The position numbers were made by a program, and so were the translations under genes. Below the pieces are notes generated by a model that saw only the letters and a list, made by a program, of their open reading frames with translations, did not search any database and had not been told where the DNA came from. Of a stretch of 33,044 bases of DNA, positions 1-8,080 are shown in pieces. Positions within the stretch are counted from its first letter, which is position 1. Each line of letters opens with the position of its first letter. Source of the DNA: Myxococcota bacterium (GTDB taxonomy: Bacteria; Myxococcota_C; UBA6777); the NCBI GenBank assembly GCA_023150835.1, contig JAKLKB010000068.1, forward strand, positions 1 to 33,044, written 5' to 3'.

Positions 1-72
1 GCAGCGTCTGCATTTCGTGCATACAGCGTGCGTCATGAAAAAACAAAATCCCCGATGCTTCCGACTTTCGCT

Positions 73-160
73 CCCTCCCCTGTTCACGGGGGAGGGCGGG
101 GTGGGGGGCTTTCCTCCGCTTCACCTAACGCCTATGGGGTGAACCCCCACAAAATCAACT
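73..160. repeat. Palindromic repeats downstream of the tcdA-like gene
   Basis: CCCTCCCC-TGTTCACG-GGGGAGGG (73-96) is a perfect 8-bp stem related to 31206-31225, followed by TATGGGGTGAACCCCCACAAAA (about 133-155), which resembles the end of the 135-bp family. The first 190 bases otherwise show no gene; the C-rich start of the window may be the end of an unseen feature. Confidence 0.5.
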
Positions 161-190
161 AACAAGTCCAAAAAAACGGCATAACCTCGA

Positions 191-1072
191 TCAATCGGCA
201 GTTTCCGTCGGTGTGATCGTCTCGCCCAACAATCGGCGAACGGCGACACTCGCACACGCAAGACCAAAGGCTCCCGTCACAAAGCTGGCTGTTCCGTAGA
301 TCATCGCACGATTTTCGCAGGAGTGATGGTCATTTTTTCCCCCGGGACACACACAACGGAACCCCATCCCACCGTCATAATGCAGCTCTTGCGGCTCGCG
401 TACTGCTTCCGAAGAAAACACCGCTGTCACTCCAAACGGCCCTTTTTGCGGGAAATCGTACTTTTGCCGAAGGATCTTGCGCAGAGATTGAGCCAACGGA
501 TCGACCCGTGTATCGGCCAGATCGCCGATCTGGACCCGCGTGGGATCCATCCGCCCCGAAGCCCCCGTCGAAGACACCAGCGGGATCCCTCGTTGTACGC
601 ACTGCGCGATCAGATGGCACTTTGCCGTGATGTTGTCGATCGCATCCACCACCAAATCGACCGCATGACCGAACAGATCATCGGCATTGCTGGCCGAATA
701 AAACTGCTCGATCGCCACGATCTCAGCTTGCGGATTGATCAGCCGCAAGCGCTCCGCCAACACCGCCGCCTTGTAATGCCCGATCGTCCCCTTCATCGCT
801 TGCAGTTGCCGATTGCTGTTGGTGATACACACCCGATCAAAGTCCACAAGCACCACGCGACCGATCCCGCTGCGCACCAACGACTCCGCCGCAAACGAAC
901 CCACCCCACCCAAACCGATCACCATCACCGAAGCATCGAGCAATCGGCGCATCCCGCTGTCGCCCACCAACCGCCCCATGCGATCAAAACGGCGATGAAG
1001 CCGATATTCATCCTCGATCTCTTGCCCATCGCTCGGCAAAGAGAGCCTCTCTTCTTTGATGATCTCTGACAT
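191..1072 (-). CDS. tcdA: tRNA threonylcarbamoyladenosine dehydratase, TcdA/CsdL type (ThiF/MoeB/HesA E1-like)
   Basis: 293 residues. Known role of the family: ATP-dependent cyclisation of t6A37 to ct6A in ANN-decoding tRNAs, in the cytoplasm. Seen: an N-terminal segment RFDRMGRLVGDSG (28-40) typical of TcdA, the nucleotide-binding loop GLGGVGS (53-59), the TNSNRQ motif (84-89) of this subfamily and the VVDAIDN strand-loop (141-147). A Cys cluster near the C-terminus (C240, C242, C252, within RCVCPGGKNDHHSC) resembles a version I recall from some non-enterobacterial homologues and could bind metal. The ATG at 1072 has AGGA about 10 bases upstream, overlapping the end of the TatD-family gene, which stops only 10 bases before it. 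The two are therefore probably co-transcribed and translationally coupled. A general HesA/MoeB-like adenylyltransferase is the alternative, but the RxxRxxG...TNxNRQ combination favours TcdA. Confidence 0.9.
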   Translation of the reverse strand: MSEIIKEERLSLPSDGQEIEDEYRLHRRFDRMGRLVGDSGMRRLLDASVMVIGLGGVGSFAAESLVRSGIGRVVLVDFDRVCITNSNRQLQAMKGTIGHYKAAVLAERLRLINPQAEIVAIEQFYSASNADDLFGHAVDLVVDAIDNITAKCHLIAQCVQRGIPLVSSTGASGRMDPTRVQIGDLADTRVDPLAQSLRKILRQKYDFPQKGPFGVTAVFSSEAVREPQELHYDGGMGFRCVCPGGKNDHHSCENRAMIYGTASFVTGAFGLACASVAVRRLLGETITPTETAD

Positions 1073-1082
1073 CGATCTTGTC

Positions 1083-1898
1083 CTATCTCTCGGATTTACA
1101 CAACGAAAACAAGCGCTTCGTATTTTCCACTGTCTGCGCTTCTAGGTCTTGTAGCGTCACACCTCGCAAAAAGGCAAGCTCCGCAAGCACAAACCGCAGA
1201 TTCGCTGGCTCATTCCACACCATCTGCCCCACCAACGGCGCTGGTAACATATCGGGCGCATCCGTTTCACACAACAACCACTTCGCGTCAAGCATCTTCG
1301 CCGCATACCGCACCTTCCGCGCTTGCGGTTGCATCACCCCTCCCCCAAACGAGATCGACAACCCCAACGCCGTATAAGACTTCGCCACCTCAAAGCTTCC
1401 CGAAAAAGCATGCACCATCCCACCCGACGCAGGAATCCCATCACGGCGCAAGATCGACAAGATTTGTGCGTGTGCTTGAACCCCATGCAACACCACAGGC
1501 CAATCCAAGGCTCGTGCGATCGCCAACTGCTCCCGAAACGCCGACTCTTGCGCCACCCACGAGTCCTCCCCCACTCGCCGCGAATGATCCATCCCGATCT
1601 CTCCGACCCCCACCGCAATCCCCTCTTGCCTTCCCTGACGCAATGCCCCTTCCAACTGCCCGATCATCCGCCTCCACTCGCGCTCACCGCTCCGCGAAAC
1701 CACCCAAGGATGCACTCCGTACGTCACCACGATCCGTCCCCGCTCTCGCAATGCCAACGCCCGCTGACGCGCCCATCCCTCCGGCTCTACTCCCGCCACG
1801 ATCATCCCCTCCACTCCCGACAACCACGCCCGCTCCAACACTGCCTCCCGCGTCTCCTCGAACCTCCGATCGTCCACATGACAATGCGCGTCCCACAT
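1083..1898 (-). CDS. TatD-family metal-dependent hydrolase (deoxyribonuclease)
   Basis: 271 residues, the usual length of a TatD TIM-barrel enzyme. The metal ligands expected of the family are all visible: H5 and H7 in DAHCHVD, E100 in VGEIGMD, H138 in VVLHGV, H163 in MVHAFSG and D213 in CETDAPD. Family members are cytoplasmic 3'-5' exonucleases or DNA-repair-related hydrolases; which paralogue (TatD, YcfH, YjjV) cannot be decided from motifs alone. It is the first gene of a minus-strand pair with the tcdA-like gene. The start ATG at 1898 is preceded by AGGAGG-like purines (complement of cctcctttg, from 1903). Its upstream region is shared with the divergent kinase gene and holds a perfect 18-bp palindrome that may control both. 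Confidence 0.92.
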   Translation of the reverse strand: MWDAHCHVDDRRFEETREAVLERAWLSGVEGMIVAGVEPEGWARQRALALRERGRIVVTYGVHPWVVSRSGEREWRRMIGQLEGALRQGRQEGIAVGVGEIGMDHSRRVGEDSWVAQESAFREQLAIARALDWPVVLHGVQAHAQILSILRRDGIPASGGMVHAFSGSFEVAKSYTALGLSISFGGGVMQPQARKVRYAAKMLDAKWLLCETDAPDMLPAPLVGQMVWNEPANLRFVLAELAFLRGVTLQDLEAQTVENTKRLFSLCKSER

Positions 1899-1937
1899 CT
1901 CGACCTCCTTTGCTTTCTCTTGTTGACCACACGCAGC

Positions 1938-1955
1938 GTTTCACTATAGTGAAAC
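1938..1955. promoter_or_regulatory. Perfect 18-bp palindrome in a divergent promoter region, candidate operator
   Basis: GTTTCACTATAGTGAAAC reads identically on both strands with no spacer. It lies in the 102-bp gap between the divergent starts at 1898 (minus) and 2001 (plus), 40 bases from the first and 45 from the second. Length, symmetry and position fit a binding site for a dimeric repressor or activator. No regulator gene in this window can be assigned to it. Confidence 0.55.
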
Positions 1956-2000
1956 CTTGCTTTCTTTCTGAGGGGTCCCGCAACATCCAAGAGCCGAACC

Positions 2001-4829
2001 ATGCGTTCTGATAAGCCTATCCCGTCACCGCGCCCGCACGAGGAGTCGACCTTCCAACACGCTCCCATCGACCAACTCGACCACGCGCTTGACGAATCCT
2101 CCGAACACCGACACTTTCCCACCCAAGAACGCCATCCCCCTCGCGGAACCCCTGTCGGTCGATACATCCTGCTTGAACCCGTATCCAGCGGCTCCGTCGG
2201 CACCGTCTACACCGCCTACGATCCCGAACTCGATCGCAAACTCGCCGTCAAACTCCTGCGCGTCGACCTCCATCATTACCAAGACCCCGCCGAAGCCGAA
2301 GTCCGCATCCAACGCGAAGCCCGCTCCATGGCCCGCCTCTCTCACCCCAACGTCGTCCAAGTCTATGACACGGGCCGCTTTGGCACGCAACACTTTATCG
2401 CCATGGAGTTCGTCTCAGGAAACCCCCTCAAACAATGGATGCAACAACCCCACTCCCTCCAAGAGATCCTTCAAGCCCTCCTCCAAGCTGGACGTGGACT
2501 CCAAGCCGCCCATGAAGCCGGCCTGATCCACCGCGACTTCAAACCCGCAAATGTCCTCCAACGCGAAGACGGCACCTTTTGCGTCGTCGACTTTGGCCTC
2601 GCACGCGGCAGCCTCCGTCAACCCAACAACAACGAACTCTCCACCACACCCAGCGGAAACTACGACGAGATCCCCGACGACTACAAACTCCTCGATCTCG
2701 ATATCTCGCTCACCGAACCCGGGCAGATCATGGGAACCCCAGCCTACATGGCTCCCGAACAACTCAACGGACAAGAAAGCGACGAACGCACCGACCAGTT
2801 CGCCTTTTGCGTCTCCCTCTACGAAGCCCTCTACGGCGAACGCCCTTTCTTCGGACATTCCCTCGAAGCCCGCACCCAAGCCCACCTCCAAGTCCAACAG
2901 ATCCGCAGCATCAAAGGATTTTCTGTCCCCAAATGGCTGCGCTCTCTCCTCCAACGCGGTCTCGCACCCCAACGCGAAGACCGCTTCCCCACCATGCGCC
3001 TCCTCCTCGACGAGATCGAGTCCAGCCTCCGACGACAACGCGAACACGATCGCTGGCGATGGCTCGCCTTGATCTGGCTCTTTCTCTTTGCTGTCGGACT
3101 CTCTTGGCTCGCCTTCCTCTCCCCTTCCTCTCCCTGCCAACAAGCCCACTCCCACACCCAAAAACTCTGGAACCCCACCACCCAACACGAGATCCGCACC
3201 GCTTTCCTCCAAACTCGCCTACACTACGCGCTCCCCACATGGGAACGCGCACAACAAGCCCTCTCCTCCTACGAAGACGCTTGGCGCAACCAATACACCG
3301 AAGCCTGCCAAGCCACTCACCTCCACAAAGAACAACCCCTCGCCTCCCTCGCTCTTCGCACCCAATGCCTCCATGATCGACTCCAACAATTCTCCTCTCT
3401 CGTCAGTCTATTTCGTAAAGCCGACTCCAAGATCGTCGAAGGCGCCATCCGTAGTATCTACCAACTCGATCCCCTCGACGAATGCAAAGATCTCCTCGCC
3501 CTCAAACGCACCAAACACCCCCTCCAAGACCCCAAAAGCCAACAAACCCTCCAACACCTTCACAAAGAACTTTCTGTCGTCAAAGCCCTCCATGATACGG
3601 GAAAAAGCAACGAAGCCTACGAAACATTGCTCTCTATCATACAACAAAGTCGCTCGATCTCTTATCCTCCCCTTCAAGCCGATATCCTCTACCGAAAAGC
3701 CACCCTCTTACACTTCCAAGGCAAAAACCAAGACGCCTTTGACACCGCACAACAAGCCCTCTGGATCGCCCTCCGACTCAACGATATCCGCCTCCAAGTC
3801 CTCCTTTATCTCGAACTCCACAGCATCGCCCAAGATCTCGCACGCTACCCAGATGCCGAACGCTTCGGCATGTACGCCGAATCTCTCTTGCCCCTACTCA
3901 AAGAACCCGCACTCATGCAACTCCGACTCGACCGCACTCGCGGCGTCATGGCCTTTTATCGCGGACAATACCCCCAAGCCCTCCAGATGTTCTTGCGCGC
4001 CTACAAAGCCGCCAACCGCCACCTCAACCCCACCCACCCCCAACGCGGACACATCCTCAACGCCCTCGGCGCTGCCTACCGCAAAAACAACCAACCCGAA
4101 CGCGCCATCCACTTTTACCAACGCGCCATCCACCTCACCACCCAAGCCCAAGGCCCCGACCACCCCTTCATCTCCACCATCGAAAACAACCTCGCCAACA
4201 TCTTTATGCAAAAACAACAACACCACAAAGCCCTCCAACTCCAAAAAAACGCCCTCCGACGCATCGACGGCATCGTCCCCGAAAGCCACTCCCTCTTCCT
4301 TTATCTTCTCGGCAACATGGGCATGACCTACACCGATCTCAAACGATGGAAACCTGCCAAACGCATGGTCTTTCGCGCCCACCAACTCATCCAAAAACAC
4401 CACAGCAAAGAACACCCTCGCCTCGCTGCAAGCTACAACCAGATCGGCTACTTTTACCTCGCCCAACGCCGCTACAAACGCGCCCTCCCTGCCTACCAAC
4501 ACGCTTCCGATATCTACAAAAAACGCTTCCCCAAACAAGGCCACCCACAACTCGCCGAAGCCTTATACGGACTCGCCGAAAGCCTCTTCTTTTCCCACCA
4601 ACACGAAGCCGCCAAACTCTCCGCTCTCCACGCTGAAGAACTCTTCGCACGCTTCAATATCCACGACCACTACCGCGTACGCAATCTTTTCTTGCTCGCT
4701 CACATCCACCACAAAGATCGTACACTCCGACCTCTCGCACGCCCTTTCGCGGAAAAAGCTCGCTCTTTCTATCCACACCTCCCACAAAAAGAGATCATCC
4801 CTGCGTACCTTCGCAACGTACCCCATTAA
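2001..4829 (+). CDS. Membrane-anchored Ser/Thr protein kinase with C-terminal TPR sensor region
   Basis: 942 residues. Kinase domain about 54-345: degenerate glycine loop SSGSVGTVY (62-70, first Gly replaced by Ser), catalytic K84 in LAVKLL, E106, HRDFKPAN (177-184), DFG (197-199) and APE (251-253). An acidic Asn/Ser-rich insertion of about 35 residues sits between DFG and the GTPAYM segment (245-250). A single hydrophobic helix at about 354-373 follows the Arg-rich RQREHDRWRW stretch, so the kinase should be cytoplasmic and the C-terminus periplasmic. Residues about 535-915 are tandem TPR units of the kinesin-light-chain/TPR_12 kind (ALGAAYRKNNQPERAIHFYQ and repeats), probably for protein binding. 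It is the first gene of an operon with the LRR protein (36-bp gap) and the dehydrogenase. The first-Gly change is common in active bacterial kinases, so activity is still expected. Substrate unknown. Confidence 0.9.
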   Translation: MRSDKPIPSPRPHEESTFQHAPIDQLDHALDESSEHRHFPTQERHPPRGTPVGRYILLEPVSSGSVGTVYTAYDPELDRKLAVKLLRVDLHHYQDPAEAEVRIQREARSMARLSHPNVVQVYDTGRFGTQHFIAMEFVSGNPLKQWMQQPHSLQEILQALLQAGRGLQAAHEAGLIHRDFKPANVLQREDGTFCVVDFGLARGSLRQPNNNELSTTPSGNYDEIPDDYKLLDLDISLTEPGQIMGTPAYMAPEQLNGQESDERTDQFAFCVSLYEALYGERPFFGHSLEARTQAHLQVQQIRSIKGFSVPKWLRSLLQRGLAPQREDRFPTMRLLLDEIESSLRRQREHDRWRWLALIWLFLFAVGLSWLAFLSPSSPCQQAHSHTQKLWNPTTQHEIRTAFLQTRLHYALPTWERAQQALSSYEDAWRNQYTEACQATHLHKEQPLASLALRTQCLHDRLQQFSSLVSLFRKADSKIVEGAIRSIYQLDPLDECKDLLALKRTKHPLQDPKSQQTLQHLHKELSVVKALHDTGKSNEAYETLLSIIQQSRSISYPPLQADILYRKATLLHFQGKNQDAFDTAQQALWIALRLNDIRLQVLLYLELHSIAQDLARYPDAERFGMYAESLLPLLKEPALMQLRLDRTRGVMAFYRGQYPQALQMFLRAYKAANRHLNPTHPQRGHILNALGAAYRKNNQPERAIHFYQRAIHLTTQAQGPDHPFISTIENNLANIFMQKQQHHKALQLQKNALRRIDGIVPESHSLFLYLLGNMGMTYTDLKRWKPAKRMVFRAHQLIQKHHSKEHPRLAASYNQIGYFYLAQRRYKRALPAYQHASDIYKKRFPKQGHPQLAEALYGLAESLFFSHQHEAAKLSALHAEELFARFNIHDHYRVRNLFLLAHIHHKDRTLRPLARPFAEKARSFYPHLPQKEIIPAYLRNVPH

Positions 4830-4864
4830 CCCTTCTCTCTCAGACTTCTTTAAGGAGTGTTCTC

Positions 4865-6037
4865 TTGAATACGATTCAACCTCAAGACTTTTTCCCAATG
4901 CTGCGCCAGATCCTCAGCCAACCTCCTTCTCCAAATGCGTGGCGCTCTCTACGCCGGCTCTTTGCGCTTTGGGCGGCTGGAGACGAAAAAGAACTCGGAC
5001 TCCAATACACACGCAACCACCTCCAGACATGGGACAACGATCTGCGCGTCACTTTCAAGATCGATCCCACCGATCCCTTCTGGACGCTCGCTCGGACGCT
5101 CGATATCAGCTATACCACCGATGCTTACACCTTCCAAGAATCGAACCTTGACGCTCAATCCCTTACTCACCTCACAGGCTTACGTATTCGGATCGATTAT
5201 TGGAATCAACTCTCTGCCTCGATGAAGAAAAAATGGAGCCATCTTCGGTCTCTCTCGCTCACGCACTGCGCACAACACTCCCGTCTCTCCTTCCAAGGCA
5301 CTGATCTCCCTCATCTTCAACGCCTCTCCCTTTCCCATTGCGATAAGCTCGAACACATCGACGATATCGAGCCGATCGCCCATCTCCAATCCCTCCGCTG
5401 CCAACGCTTGCTTCTTCTTCAACAAGCCTCTTTTCTCGCTCATCTACCCCAACTGCGCTCTCTTCACCTCCACATCCTTCCCAGTCTCCAAAGCCTCCAG
5501 CCTTTTTCTTTGTTGCCGCACCTTCAACACCTTTTCCTCGGGGGCTTCCAGACCATCCACGATCTCGCTCCCCTCGCGGCCCTCACTCAACTTCGCTCGC
5601 TTTTCCTCAGCGATACCAAGTTCATCCGCAGCCTTGAACCCCTCGTCGGTCTCCAACAACTCCGATCCCTCGAACTTCGCGGTGGACAGCGGCTCTCCGA
5701 ACTCGACATCGATCAACACCTCCCACAACTCCAACAACTCACCGCCCGTTCCGTCCCCAACATCCAACAAAAAACCATCCACAACACAACGCTTCGCGCT
5801 CTTTATCTCAGCCATCTCTACAAACTCCAAGTTCTCTCGATCTTCGATGCCCCACAACTCCAACACCTCACCCTCAAACACGCCCCTGCTCTCACCCGTT
5901 TCGAGCTCCATCACCTCCCCACCGAACTCTCGCACTTGTCCATTATCAACTCTCGCGATGGGCGTCTCGATGTCCAATCCAACCGACACCAAGAAACTCA
6001 AGAACACCTCCAACGCATCGCACGCATCGGCCTTTAG
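4865..6037 (+). CDS. Leucine-rich-repeat protein of unknown function
   Basis: 390 residues, with TTG chosen as start because a strong AAGGAG (4852-4857) lies 7 bases upstream. After about 100 non-repeat residues the protein is a run of irregular LRR units of about 22-24 residues, for example LPHLQRLSLSHCDKLEHID, LPQLRSLHLHILPSLQSL, LTQLRSLFLSDTKFIRSL and LQQLRSLELRGGQRLSEL. No signal peptide or membrane helix is visible, so it should be cytoplasmic. LRR folds generally bind proteins. Being sandwiched between the TPR kinase and the zinc-ribbon dehydrogenase, in the same direction with gaps of 35 and 19 bases, suggests a scaffold or kinase partner; this is inference. The repeats are rich in His and Gln, an odd composition shared with the preceding kinase. 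Confidence 0.8.
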   Translation: MNTIQPQDFFPMLRQILSQPPSPNAWRSLRRLFALWAAGDEKELGLQYTRNHLQTWDNDLRVTFKIDPTDPFWTLARTLDISYTTDAYTFQESNLDAQSLTHLTGLRIRIDYWNQLSASMKKKWSHLRSLSLTHCAQHSRLSFQGTDLPHLQRLSLSHCDKLEHIDDIEPIAHLQSLRCQRLLLLQQASFLAHLPQLRSLHLHILPSLQSLQPFSLLPHLQHLFLGGFQTIHDLAPLAALTQLRSLFLSDTKFIRSLEPLVGLQQLRSLELRGGQRLSELDIDQHLPQLQQLTARSVPNIQQKTIHNTTLRALYLSHLYKLQVLSIFDAPQLQHLTLKHAPALTRFELHHLPTELSHLSIINSRDGRLDVQSNRHQETQEHLQRIARIGL

Positions 6038-6056
6038 CGCACTCTGGAGCCCCACC

Positions 6057-7775
6057 ATGAACGCATCGCCTCCGCCTGATCTCGCCCAACTCTTCGCCGC
6101 CCCCCTACCCCTCAAAGAACGAGAGATCATTAGCTGCCTCAAAACCCTTCGATCTTTCACGCAAGATCTCCCCACCCACCGACAACACCCGCGCTACCAC
6201 GCCGTCTTACAAGCTGCGAAGCGCTTCTTGTCTGCCGTTGAACGCGCAGAACAAAACCCCCGACCCACCGCCTCCATCTCGGAATCCTCTTCCGAATCAT
6301 CCCGTCCATCCGATCTGTCCATCCACTCCGCAGACTCCCTCCAAACCGAAGATGCTTTGCTCTCCGATCCCTCCATTTCCATCGCCTCCGATCCCGCCCT
6401 TCCCTCCGATTCCGCTCTCCCCTTCGATTCCGCCCTTCCCTCGTCTGGCCAGACGGCTACATTTCGCATCTTACAGCGCCGCCACTGCTACGCTTGCAAA
6501 CAAGCGATGCTCCATCGTCATCCCCGATACGACGCCTTCTGTGTGCCGTGTGGAGAGATCAACTGGAACAAACGCCACCAAAGCGCCGATCTATCGGGAA
6601 GATGCGCAATCGTCACAGGTGGGCGCAGCAAGATCGGCTATGCCACCAGCCTCAAACTCTTGCGTGCAGGCGCAAAAGTCCTGATCACCACGCGCTTTCC
6701 AAAACATGCAGTCGAGCGCTTCGCCAAAGAGCACGACTTTGCCTACTGGCGCGAGCGTTTGATCGTCCACGGGATCGATCTGCGATCCTTCCCTGCCATC
6801 GCCGCTTTTACACAAGAAGTCCCCCATCTTTTTAATCGCCTCGATATCCTGATCAACAACGCCGCGCAGACCATCCGACGCCCCCCACGCTACTACCATC
6901 CGCTGATCGCTGCCGAAACCACTCCCTTCTCTTCGCCCGATCTATCCGAGATATTGAGTCCGTCTTCTCGCCAACACTACGACCTCTGCCGCCATCTTCC
7001 GCCACCGTTTGCATCCCCTCCAACCACCGCCATTTCCTCCGCTGCACGAACCGACACACCTCCCGAAATCCAACCGTCACAAACGTCGATCACGCCGTGG
7101 CTTCCGCCCACAGGCATCGCTTCTCTCGGCGAGATCGCCCCTGCATGGCGACAACACGCCTCGTTTCTTTCGGGCGTTCCCTTTCTCCCCGAAGACCTTC
7201 TCACAAGCTCCCAAGACTTCCCGACCGATCAGATCAACCGCTACGGCGAACTCGCTGATATGCGCGATCTCACCAGTTGGGAGATGGAGATCGATCAAGT
7301 CCATCCCTTCGAGCTTTTCGAGGTCCACACCATCAACGCGATGGCTCCTTTTTTGCTCATGCGCGACCTCCGCCCGTTGATGCTTCAAACTCCCGATCCC
7401 ATGCGCTTTATCGTCAACGTCACCTCCACCGAAGGCCAGTTCAGCAGCCTCAAAGACCCCCTCCGCACCACCCAAAAAGGCCCCCGCCACCCACACACCA
7501 ACATGACCAAAGCCGCGCTCAATATGCTCACCCTCTCAGGCGCAAACACCGATGCCAAGGTCGGGATCTTTCGTACTGCCGTCGATCCCGGGTGGGCCTC
7601 CATCGAAAATGGCCGTTCCATCCGCGAACAATGGTTTGCCCTCGGCATCGACTCACCACTGACCATCGAAGACGCCGCCGCCCGACTCTGTGATCCGATC
7701 TTCTCTCCGCTTCTCCACCAAACTCCCCCTCCCTACGGGGTCTTACTCAAAGATTTCCGCATCGTCCATTGGTGA
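6057..7775 (+). CDS. Short-chain dehydrogenase (SDR) with N-terminal zinc ribbon and disordered Ser/Pro segment
   Basis: 572 residues from the ATG at 6057 (GGAG about 10 bases upstream, 19-base gap after the LRR gene); the frame is open further upstream but that part overlaps the LRR gene. Order: helical N-terminus (1-65), low-complexity Ser/Asp/Pro stretch with imperfect repeats SDPALPSDSALPFDSALPS (about 70-130), C144-x2-C147 and C162-x2-C165 zinc ribbon, then a Rossmann SDR domain: IVTGGRSKIGYA (185-196), TTRFP, NNAAQ (267-271), S457 in NVTSTEG and K485. The usual catalytic Tyr of YxxxK is replaced: HTNMTK has T481 at that place. A family of SDRs with the same DLxGRxAIxTGxRxKIGY and NNAAQTxRRPP signatures and ribbon exists in bacteria and eukaryotes from memory, so the Tyr loss may be a family trait. 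Substrate unknown; the role may not be classical SDR redox chemistry. Confidence 0.85.
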   Translation: MNASPPPDLAQLFAAPLPLKEREIISCLKTLRSFTQDLPTHRQHPRYHAVLQAAKRFLSAVERAEQNPRPTASISESSSESSRPSDLSIHSADSLQTEDALLSDPSISIASDPALPSDSALPFDSALPSSGQTATFRILQRRHCYACKQAMLHRHPRYDAFCVPCGEINWNKRHQSADLSGRCAIVTGGRSKIGYATSLKLLRAGAKVLITTRFPKHAVERFAKEHDFAYWRERLIVHGIDLRSFPAIAAFTQEVPHLFNRLDILINNAAQTIRRPPRYYHPLIAAETTPFSSPDLSEILSPSSRQHYDLCRHLPPPFASPPTTAISSAARTDTPPEIQPSQTSITPWLPPTGIASLGEIAPAWRQHASFLSGVPFLPEDLLTSSQDFPTDQINRYGELADMRDLTSWEMEIDQVHPFELFEVHTINAMAPFLLMRDLRPLMLQTPDPMRFIVNVTSTEGQFSSLKDPLRTTQKGPRHPHTNMTKAALNMLTLSGANTDAKVGIFRTAVDPGWASIENGRSIREQWFALGIDSPLTIEDAAARLCDPIFSPLLHQTPPPYGVLLKDFRIVHW

Positions 7776-7783
7776 GAGGAGTG

Positions 7784-7897
7784 ATACGATATCCGCTCAT
7801 CGTGTGATCGTAAAACGTAGGGGCAGACAGGTGTGGCTGCCCGATAGCAGGGCATCTACGCACGATCCTTCGATCACACATCTTGCGGATCTCGTAT
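7784..7897 (+). mobile_element. MITE-like element, copy 1 (114 bp, imperfect terminal inverted repeats)
   Basis: The left end ATACGATATCCGC and the reverse complement of the right end ATACGAGATCCGC match at 12 of 13 positions, and each is followed 4-5 bases inward by GTGTGATCG. The interior holds GTAGGGGCAGACAGGTGTGG. The element at 21724-21834 is clearly homologous over its full length but in the opposite orientation. It contains no coding capacity and lies between the convergent ends of the dehydrogenase and zinc-ribbon kinase genes. No clear target-site duplication is seen. Confidence 0.65.
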
Positions 7898-7906
7898 GAC
7901 TCGTTG

Positions 7907-8043
7907 CCAAAAAAGCCGTGTTCGTGAGCATTCAAGCGACAGGGTCGCTGTCTTGAGATATCTGTGGTCTCTTCGTTGATATGGGGTCAAGGGGCGGCAG
8001 TCTATGGCGGGGTATGGGGTAACACCCCACAAAACCCCATCGA
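7907..8043 (+). repeat. Dispersed hairpin repeat (about 135 bp family), copy A
   Basis: Starts with AAAAAAGCCGTGTTCG, continues through GATATGGGGTCAAGGGG and ends in the hairpin TGGGGT-AAC-ACCCCA followed by CAAAACC. The same layout recurs at 28337-28475, 30882-31015 (reverse) and 32928-33044. It fills the rest of the 305-bp gap between the dehydrogenase and kinase genes, adjacent to MITE-like copy 1. Confidence 0.7.
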
Positions 8044-8080
8044 ACGGCCTAAGTCCACTGGCGATCGAGCCATTGCATGG

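Noticed and set aside
323-1069. 248-codon plus-strand open frame opposite the tcdA-like gene
   Set aside because: It is an antisense shadow of a gene with all its family motifs; its His/Arg-rich product has none.
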